Shown: positions 55,701 through 64,000 of the stretch, piece by piece
Layout of the letters: every line of letters starts with the position of its first letter
Numbering within the stretch: position 1 is the stretch's first letter
Assembly: GCF_019649055.1 (NCBI RefSeq)
Contig: NW_026570260.1
Coordinates: 1-64,000, forward strand
Source: Paramacrobiotus metropolitanus
Taxonomy: Eukaryota; Tardigrada; Eutardigrada; Parachela; Macrobiotidae
Length of the DNA: 64,000 nt
Direction of reading: 5' to 3'
Made by a program: the position numbers and the translations under genes
Notes under the pieces: model-generated
Told to the model about the DNA's origin: nothing
The model's database searches: none
What the model saw: the letters and a program-made list of their open reading frames with translations, nothing else

Positions 55701-58315
55701 GAATACGGAATCACATACATAGTGCGTCCTGAAAGAAAAGAAGAAATCAGGACGGATCTTCAAGCGACAGATACAGTATTGCTGTCAGTACAGTAAAAAC
55801 CTGTCGTAAACCTGCTAACCAAAAGCCGATTGTTAACTAAATCAAGTAACTGACAATGAGGTGTTAAAATTTAAAACTTCGCATTAAAATTAGATTAATG
55901 AGAATTATAGTATTTTTCTGTCGGAATTCAGACGCGTATGTTCTGCAGTATATAGATCGTTTCGTTTTGGTTGCTTATAATCTGTTGTATGGAAAAACAA
56001 AACCACCAAATAAATACAGATCAATATTTCCAAAGCAAACGATATCTCATATTCTACAGTACGTTCGCTAGTTTAACCTGGATAGTTGAACAGGCAACAA
56101 ACATGCCAACATAAAACAGATGCGCATTAAACTACTAAGCTACAAGTTCTACAACTCTTCCTATGGCTTGTGCAATGTGCGTAACGCTGCATACCTTGCA
56201 TACATCCGGGAAATCGTGAGCTGAGCGCTTGCTCCATCTCCTCTGGAGACATCCAATTGCCGAGGATGCCCTTAATACCGGGCTTGGGCTGGGCTACGGT
56301 GTCCTTCTTATTGCGAGTACTGATGAACGTCAGACGCTCCACACGGGCCACATCCGCCGGATCGGTACGGGTCAGCCAACTACAATACACAGACCGCGTT
56401 AAACTCAAACCTCTTCGGTCTCCACTCTACGGTACCAGCTTTCTGCCCAAAATCACGTGAAGCTTAAAAGTCGTGCGCCAACTCAACTCCGTGCTTGGTC
56501 AGCGCTACGCTAAAGAAAGCGTCTTAGCAAATAATTCTTGCCACTGTAGATACATTATGATTTAGCAGACACCGTAATAAGTGACGCGATACTCAGTTAT
56601 TTTATTTATTATCTTCAATCTTCCTCAAGAATTTACTCAGAAACCGCGTTCCCGAACACACACTGTAGAGTGCAGATAGAAGGCGATATGCTATACAGTT
56701 TATCACTTTGATATCATAGTAATGCAATTTGTTTATTTTTTTTTACTAATGCAGTCTGTTTATTTTTTGTTACTAATCATACTGAAGTAATGTGCAATAT
56801 AAGAACCATGTGCAAAAGCAGATTTGATGTATTTATGGTAAGGTCTTATGCTACGAATTATTTTCCTCATTTGGATACTTACCAGTTATCGTATTTGGGT
56901 AGCTTCTTCATCATGCCCTCCTCAACCATCTGTTTGACGAGCTCGGTGTTTTCCTCCTCCGAACCATCGCAAATGTACACTTTATCCGGCCGGCAGACGG
57001 ACACACACTCCAGCAGATAACGCTGCACTTTGGGACTGAGGGAGGACAGATCGCCCTTGACGATCTGCGTCTTCAGATTGAGACCGTTGGGCTCCACATC
57101 CGGCGCCATGTTCATGCGCGGCACTTGCGAGAGGATACTGGAGGTATGCAGATTCAGCGCAGAGGCCACTTCCGACCTGTAAATGTTACAATGTGGCAGT
57201 TCCAGCATTTCCAACAAATAACAGGGAATTTCGCCTCGATCAAATTGTTAAAAGAATATAGACAAAGCTGTAGCGATGAGAAAAAAATAATTTACTAAGC
57301 GCAATTAAAAAAACGAAGAAATCAGGAATGAAACAGCCATCAAAAGACTTAGAAGGCGCATCTGCTAAAAGTAATAGAATATCGTGGATTTTCTCGGACA
57401 GTTTAACAAAAAAGATAAAAGTTTCGTAGAGTGAGAAGTATATATCTGTTTTGATTTCTTTTTCAGTAAAAAAACAATAAAAATACACCAATGTCGTCGA
57501 CGTGGCTCACATTAATACTGCGACATTTATATACAAAATTAGTCGCAAGGTGGGTGTGTTCAAGCCCGGCCTTTGTAAACAACCAATCGGACGTCAATCG
57601 GGTCAGAAAACGCTACCGCAAGCATAATTCAAGCAATCCGTTAACCTCGGCAAAAAATAATATTCTGATGAAATCGTAGCCTGCTTCACGTGATCACATC
57701 CACTGACGAAATAATACCAAACAAACCAAAACCGGCTGTTGATTTACCAAAAGCAACGCAAACTATTCTACCAGCAGACGCGAATAAACGGTTTTTGACG
57801 TTCCTCAAAGTAGTGGACTGTACGAATCGCCCCTCACACCCATGTATTTACAACTTGCGATACTTACCTAATTATTTAGGATCCCTGATTCGACAAAAAA
57901 TTAAAAATGCCAGTAATGAGCGGAAATCTGCACCGCCAATGTAAAAACACGGGGAGTGATAATAACAGAATATTTATTCACATATTTTACTACTTAACAG
58001 GTTAGAACAGCCTTCATTGTGACTTGAACAATTTTAATCATTACTACTTAACATAAACAAAGTTTCAATATGTGTATATGAATTTAAAGATTAACTCATG
58101 ATTTAAAGACACAGTATTGAGTATAAGCACAACTGCACAGAGGAATCTAGTGCACGTAACAGCATTGTAAAAGCGCTCTTTTCCATATAAATAAATTATT
58201 AATAAATGGTTATTCACAAAAATCAGACAATAAAGATATGAAGTAAATAAAAACAAAATCAATGCGTAAGTGGCATTCATATAACGTTGTTATGTCTTAC
58301 GCACCGATCCTCCAT
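52735..58315 (-). CDS. PCK: Phosphoenolpyruvate carboxykinase (GTP)
   Basis: Ten exons with perfectly agreeing phases: 58315-58305 (start, least certain), 57176-56883, 56379-56195, 55728-55621, 55391-55296, 55224-55037, 54562-54527 (36 bp), 54445-54268, 53886-53230 and 52940-52735; 652 residues. Landmarks are [49 protein letters not shown]-like [16 protein letters not shown], the P-loop [13 protein letters not shown] with the reactive Cys, kinase-2 [44 protein letters not shown] and [11 protein letters not shown]. It converts oxaloacetate and GTP to phosphoenolpyruvate, GDP and CO2, the committed step of gluconeogenesis. The length is slightly above the usual 620. No mitochondrial targeting peptide is evident in the proposed start, so it is probably cytosolic. 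Confidence 0.95.
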
Positions 58316-61300
58316 TTTTAACCAATAAAAATATGCATCAACACCCGCCCCGTTCCGCTGAGCTGGCTTCAGCTGAGCGCGGTTGAAGGTCAAAATTTCT
58401 ACCGGGAAAACATGCTCCGCTCGAGTAGGAAATACTACAGATAAAGCACAAAATGCTGATATTTTATGCACGGACCGACTGCCGCCGCTGGCAGCGCGAC
58501 CGCTTTTCTAAACGACAAAATCACATGCCACCGCGCCATCGCTACTAGAAACGATAGCAAGCTTCCGCTTATCGGATTGAGTAAGTAATTTTATTGCTAA
58601 GCAAATTCCACATGGTCAGTGCGTCTCGACAACGACCAGTGCGGTCACAAAAGCAACCATTTTAAAGTTCTTTAAGCAACCAGTTATTACATTATTCTTC
58701 AATGTGAAATTGTAAGTAAAAAAACATGGAAACACCATGCCACCAGCCAATAGTAACAAGGACAAATGAAAAAAAAACGCTTTTAGTTTAACTAAAACTC
58801 GTTCATTTTAGGATTTTTAGGTATGTTTCGAAATATTTGTAAGCAAAAATCGTAAAAGCTGCGCAATAAGTTGGCGTTTTTTATAGGAAAAGATTTAAGA
58901 ATTACAGACCTCTTAACAGTTTTTGTTACAGTGGTGTCTAAACACTTCAACCGAATTTTAACGAGTAAGTACTAGTATGTTGGACCTACTTTCATACGTC
59001 AATCCGATAAGTACCGTACAGCACGTAAACGGGTCGAATCAAGTAATGCAGCCTTCATGCTACCACATCCCAGTTCCTGTGTTTGCGATAAGATGTCAAA
59101 ATAACAAAAGTGCAAGCGCGGTAGGTAACACGACATGGGCCATATTTGCAAAAATTCTGAAAATTCTGTAATGTCGGTGTACCATTTAATTATTTTTGAT
59201 ATTCTTACCTTTTAACTAAACTTATTCTATAATGAAGTTTAGCAATTTTCTTATTATAAGCGACTTTAACTTTACTGATGCGAGGCACCACAGCTACGCA
59301 AGTAACGCAACATGCAATTAAATTTTTAAAGGCACCATCTTGAACTTACGCCATGGTATTCCAAATTTTCGTAGATTAAATTTACGTAAAACCAGCACAA
59401 CCCGATATCCTACTAAGTGTCCTGATTCCGAGCAAAGGAAGTCCCGTGCACAGTTCGCAAAGGGCTGAAAATCCGCGTACCCAGACGGTAAAATCACGAC
59501 GGTAGAGCAGAAACCGGAAACAGCTTGCTCGAGGCCAGCGTAGAGCCGTCGACGGCGCTTTAACCGCTGCACGTTTTTATCGCCATCTCAACCTTTGTAC
59601 TTGTACTTCAGCAGTAAGTAACTCTGCTATAAGCAGACTACTGCCTTTCACCAACCCAGTACCGCGTATTCCAAGCACGCCGGAGCCATCAGCTGATGCT
59701 TCCAAGTTTTATCAATAAAACATCGCATAACCGACACCCCGATCGACTGGTTATGCAAACGCGGCGTGCAGCTGGACAGCTGTACACTGTACAGTAATCG
59801 ATTTCTGGCCTTGATTTCTTTTTGTGAGCTCGTAATGAGTTGGATTCACGTGATCATCGCTTGACTTCCAGTGAAGAGTGAAGCATGCAACGATGAATTA
59901 TGAAATCACAATTTTATAACCTATTTAATCGTAGAAACTAATCTGGACCGAATTACTGCAACGTAGTGCACTGGCTTCTAAAGATAGCGAACTATATGTA
60001 AAATATACAGGTACAATATAAATTTCATTGGTACACGCTTTCTTATCACGCTCTGATCACTCATTATTGTTAGTGAGCTGGTCCTTACAACAGTTTAACT
60101 GACTCTTTCGTTTTTATACACAAATGCAATACATAATTACTACCCGCTGCCTCAGAAATATACCGGTACCGTGGCAGTACGTAATGCAAACTGCAAAGAG
60201 GATATCTGACAGCAGTAGTTTAATGGTAAGCTTCAGTACAATTACTCGTAATAATCGCGGCCCGTGCACATGCCGTAATTGAATGCAGAAACTGGTAAGC
60301 TTCTACATTTACGAGTAATTGTAAGAAAAATGCAGCAGTTAAAAATTGAATTTTTAAAACAGATTTTCTCTGGTGATTTCTCAGGTTACCTATCTACGAA
60401 ATTTATTTCACTGCATTGTCGTACTGCTAACCGGAGTCTATTAACCTGTGAATATTTATTTTCACTAACCTGTGATTTTTCACATGCTCACTAAGTTGTG
60501 ATTTTTATTGTTTTGATTTCTGTTTTTTTTTTGAAAATTTTAATGACTTTTTTAAGACTTAGTTTGATGCCGGTTGCCTCTGTGCTCATATCCGCTCATA
60601 TAAAGCGTGCGCTTGCTGCACCCGCACATGTGTGGTTGATAAGTGAAATAAGCTGGCGTAGTGTAGTGGCTCTCGTGGCGTGGCTTAAGCGTTTCGTCAC
60701 TGTTTTTTTACAACGTAAATAACTAAAAAACGGTTCAACCGATTTGGAAATTTTCAAGTACTCTGTAAAGAGCAAGTTGAGCTGAACATGCTATACCAAA
60801 AAACGGGAAGAAAATCGGTTCTGGGGCCAAATAACTGATGCCTGGCCACTTGAAGGTATGTCGCCCATTGACTTAACATAGGTGGCCACTTGAAGGTCTC
60901 TACGAGTAGATGTGATGAGCTATACAGTAGTCTATAGATATGCTACCATAAGTACCATTTTGCGTACTGACCTACGGCATACTATTGTACAAAGTAGCAA
61001 CTAATTTGACTACGTAGGACGCCAAAAATTTTTGTGAACTTGTGACAAATTCTTATTAATTAGAAAGAAATTCGAAATTCGCAGAGAAATTCGAAGATAG
61101 CACTAAAATATGTAATTGTAAGTGCACGAGTAAAGTATAGCGTATCCATATGAATCATAACCATAGAATCATGAATCATCAAATCATGGGCAAGCTAATT
61201 CTTATTAACAAAAATTTATTAAGACAATTCACAATTTATTGAGTGAACTCGTATACTTCGCTGGCTAGCGCATACATAGCAATACTTAGAAACAAGCTGC

Positions 61301-63254
61301 AGTGATTAGTGAAATGCAAAAAAGTCAGCCACAGTATTGACCGGAAGTACGAAAACCATACCAAGCTGGAAGGGCAATTTAATATACACGACACTTCAGC
61401 AAAAACATTGTATAATTCTTGTCCGGGAAATGCATGATTGTCACTTTCCAAAAGATTAAACAATTTCGAAATAATTTTGCCAGGATTACTGATAATTAAG
61501 TACAGTACTCGTAGAAGTACAATATTAACGGTTATTCGTACAATATCACTAGTATATCTGTATAATTCAGTAGCCAACCTGCCCTACGACTGATGTCCAA
61601 ACTTGCAAACTCCAAAGTTCGGATTTCAATCTTCAGTTACAAACCAGGATACCCCATTTCTCTTGCATCGCTTGGAAAAAATGTTCACGCAAAAACGCGT
61701 TGAAATACTTACTCATAGCTTTTATGTTGAAACACAGTTCAAAATTATAATGATGATTTTTTTAACTTCAAACAGAACAAAAAGGACGAATCTCGCCAAA
61801 CGTTAACAACAGCCGCAAATGCCAATCAGCGTAGCTAGTACCAGCTACTGTAAATCGAGGCCAAGGCAGCGAAATCGAAAATTCTATCAGACGGCCGATT
61901 GTCAGAAAATAATTTATCATTATCCCAAAAACGAAAATTTTATGAAGTACTGCAGTTATCAATGTTTACTTTACTGCGTAGCGTGTATTATACTATACGC
62001 TGTAATGAAATGAAATGCAAAATTATGCATCTTAAATTTTAAAAAGTTTAAAATTTTCCAAAATATAGCTATTATTTCATATACTCGTTTTCTAGACCAA
62101 AAGCATAAGATTCGTTTAGAAATCCAAACTACCGCAAAAAAGGACGGTGTATAAATGTATAATCAATAATGTAGAAGTATTGAACATTGATACGATTAGA
62201 TATAATTCATCATACGATCCATAGCTGGAAAGGCTTATTAAACCGAGATCCTGAAGCAGAATAATTACTGTTATCCCTGCACTTACCCATGAAAAGAGGA
62301 AATCAATGCACAGGTACGCTTGTGGGTTTGAATCCCGCTCCGGAGTAGCAGACGTCCCACAGCAGCTGCACAACGCATCATTCAGCAATCAGATGATTCT
62401 GTTTCCATCCAATAATTCCCCGTCCACAGCACTGAAAATCCCCGTTCACGTCTCTACAAACTCTACTCTCACTCGCTCCTGCAATTTATCATATTTTCAT
62501 GCTATGAAGCGATGGAACAAGACAAAACAGACCTTATCGATTTCCCCGAGCCTTTGTTGACAAAATATGGCAGATTGCGCTCAAGCAGCAGCAGCAGCAG
62601 CAGCCGAACTTTGACTCGTGACAATGAAATCCGACTACGCAAGAGCGATGCGTCACGCGAAATTTGAACCGAGCAACGGCTGGCCTTGGTGCTCATCCGT
62701 GTGACTTCCCAGTACATTGACACGGTCTTGTACAGCTACCGGCCGAAATCAACCTGGTTTATACTTAAATCTCGATTAAACGGTGAATTTCAGTGGATAT
62801 CATGGGATCCCGGTGAGCAACAGGAATTCCCGAGGCAGAAAAACAATAATATCATCGTAGAATTATTTAAAACATTAACTAAGTAATTTAATTGCATTAT
62901 TAATTAGCGGTAGAACGTTAACGAATTATGATAGTTTTCAAGAACAGTACGTACAATGTACTGTACAATGTACAGTACATTGTACGTACAAAATATTGCA
63001 GATCGAAGTCGCTGAACATACCGCATCCGGGAGCTGCTTGGTATCACCCCCTCTCAGCGTTCACGAGGCATACGCCACTGGGTGGTTGATTATTTTTCAG
63101 GTTTTGCTGTTCCGTTCGGACATGTCACATGTTAGCCAGGATTCCAGGAATATTTCCAGAAATTTTTGCAGTGTGCCTCTTTGGATTACTCGGTGGTAGT
63201 TCTGGATATCCTGTTTGACCCAAATTCTTTTTATTCGACAATCGATCGACCAGG
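58316..63254. other. Long gene-poor interval
   Basis: About 5 kb of AT-rich DNA. Seen here: a GGCCACTTGAAGGT direct repeat (about 60842 and 60890), a degenerate B-box-like GGTTTGAATCC near 62327, six CAG units at 62584-62603 and a 43-bp palindrome at 62947. No convincing exon was found on either strand. Confidence 0.5.
62947..62989. repeat. 43-bp palindrome built from GTAC words
   Basis: Two perfect 21-bp arms (GTACGTACAATGTACTGTAC plus A, and the complement) flank a single A. It lies 265 bp upstream of the M20 peptidase start codon. Confidence 0.9.
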
Positions 63255-63687
63255 ATGGCATCCGAAAAGACTCCTCAATCGGAGCCCACTTCGTTCCCGG
63301 ATAGCGCTCCCTTCGAATCCACCGTCCGCGCCTGCATTGAGCAGCACGCCGCCAGTCTGGATCAGCTGAGCCTGGCTATCTGGGAGCGACCTGAACTATG
63401 CTTTCAAGAGTTCTTCGCCGTGCAGACCATCACGGCATACCTTGAACAAGCCGGGCACCGCGTCACGCGCAACTTCTGCAATCTGGAGACGTCGTTCTTG
63501 GCCGAGTTCCAGACGGAGGGTTTCGACGCCTCCGCCCAGCATCCCGCCATTGCGGTGCTGCTGGAGTACGATGCCCTCCCGGAAATGGGACATGCGTGTG
63601 GGCATAATCTAATTACCGAGGCGGGTTTGGCTGCCTACTTGGCGGTGTGTGAAGCTCTTCGCAGCTCCAACTTGCAGGCCAAGGTGT
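63255..63687 (+). CDS. M20 peptidase, PM20D2-like, first exon
   Basis: From ATG 63255 the frame runs 144 codons to a strong donor (GTGT|GTAAGT at 63688). It encodes the N-terminal part of an M20 metallopeptidase/amidohydrolase: LAIWERPELCFQEFFAVQTI, then AVLLEYDALPEMGHACGHNL with the metal-binding HACGHN and ITEAGLAAYLAVCEAL. The wording matches peptidase M20 domain-containing protein 2, a dipeptidase thought to clear faulty beta-alanyl dipeptides. The usual length is near 430 residues, so about two thirds lie beyond the window. Confidence 0.85.
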
Positions 63688-64000
63688 GTAAGTACTTTTA
63701 TTTAATCGGCGTTGGCAAATTAGTAGTACAGCTTTTTTTTAATACGAATTACGAGTATATACCGTATGCGTTTTCAATGGTCACGCCGCTCGATTCTAAA
63801 TATCAATCTCTGCATAAATAGTTTGATCTACTGCTGTTTCCTTCTCTAAAAGCTGGTTCTTCGTTTTGAGCTTGATTATCTGCGTTAGAAAACCAGATTA
63901 GGGGAAAATCACCTGTTGCCTCGTTAGTACAGTAGATCTAGGGACACACATAAGGTGAGTATATTCTCTTCTTTGACCCGGCAGTATCTTTTTCCTTTTT

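Noticed and set aside
62300-62345. Possible tRNA or SINE near GGTTTGAATCC
   Set aside because: Only a weak B box; no A box at proper distance, no acceptor pairing and no terminator.
62584-62603. CAG repeat as a coding poly-Gln tract
   Set aside because: Only six units and no surrounding exon with splice sites or homology.
1-64000. CRISPR arrays, operons or bacterial insertions
   Set aside because: No regularly spaced identical repeats; genes are spliced and monocistronic in style, and no intronless bacterial-type gene block is present.

Overview
This is animal nuclear DNA. Genes are split by short GT-AG introns (mostly 60-110 bp), and families typical of ecdysozoans are present: a gustatory-receptor-like protein, a nuclear receptor, astacin-fold secreted proteins and a GTP-type PEPCK. 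Dense small transposons fill the rest. A small-genome invertebrate such as a tardigrade fits, but nothing here proves the species. No operons, bacterial genes or CRISPR arrays were seen.

Layout. 1-2.5 kb: an unclassified repeat-rich block with an Arg-rich ORF, six GTTACGGC-type motifs, seven TGACCTTT motifs and a 51-bp tandem repeat. 2.85-3.25 kb: promoter-like sequence and a signal-peptide exon. 5.5-6.7 kb: fold-back repeats. 6.85-12.55 kb: a PIF/Harbinger-like DNA transposon with a transposase, a basic accessory protein and a zinc-knuckle/coiled-coil protein. The last is in frame with a myosin light chain exon lying near the element's right end. A BTB gene start is cut at that end. 13.3-13.9 kb: a duplicated Pol III tRNA-like unit. 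14.85-19.2 kb: a decayed kelch gene, two incomplete BTB genes and an F-box gene. 20-28.5 kb: two TA-flanked MITE-like elements, a fold-back repeat, a complete nonautonomous Helitron and the 5' end of a second.

28.8-29.4 kb: the TM4-TM7 exon of a class A GPCR with frame breaks. 30.0-32.0, 42.4-46.0 and 47.2-49.0 kb: three paralogous secreted astacin-like genes sharing one exon plan but lacking every zinc ligand. This is the most unusual gene family in the window. Between them lie a damaged aldo/keto reductase, a complete gustatory-receptor-like gene, an alpha-1,3-fucosyltransferase and a 991-bp Mutator-like MITE with a 9-bp target duplication. 49.9-51.9 kb: a six-exon nuclear receptor. 52.7-58.3 kb: PEPCK, resolved into ten exons whose phases all agree. 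58.3-63.2 kb: no recognisable gene. 63.25 kb to the end: first exon of an M20 peptidase (PM20D2-like).

The genes do not form one pathway. PEPCK, the reductase and the peptidase are metabolic. The receptors are sensory or regulatory. The astacin-like proteins and the fucosyltransferase belong to the secretory route. Several genes carry one or two single-base frame breaks while neighbours are perfectly open, so these are either young pseudogenes or residual assembly errors.
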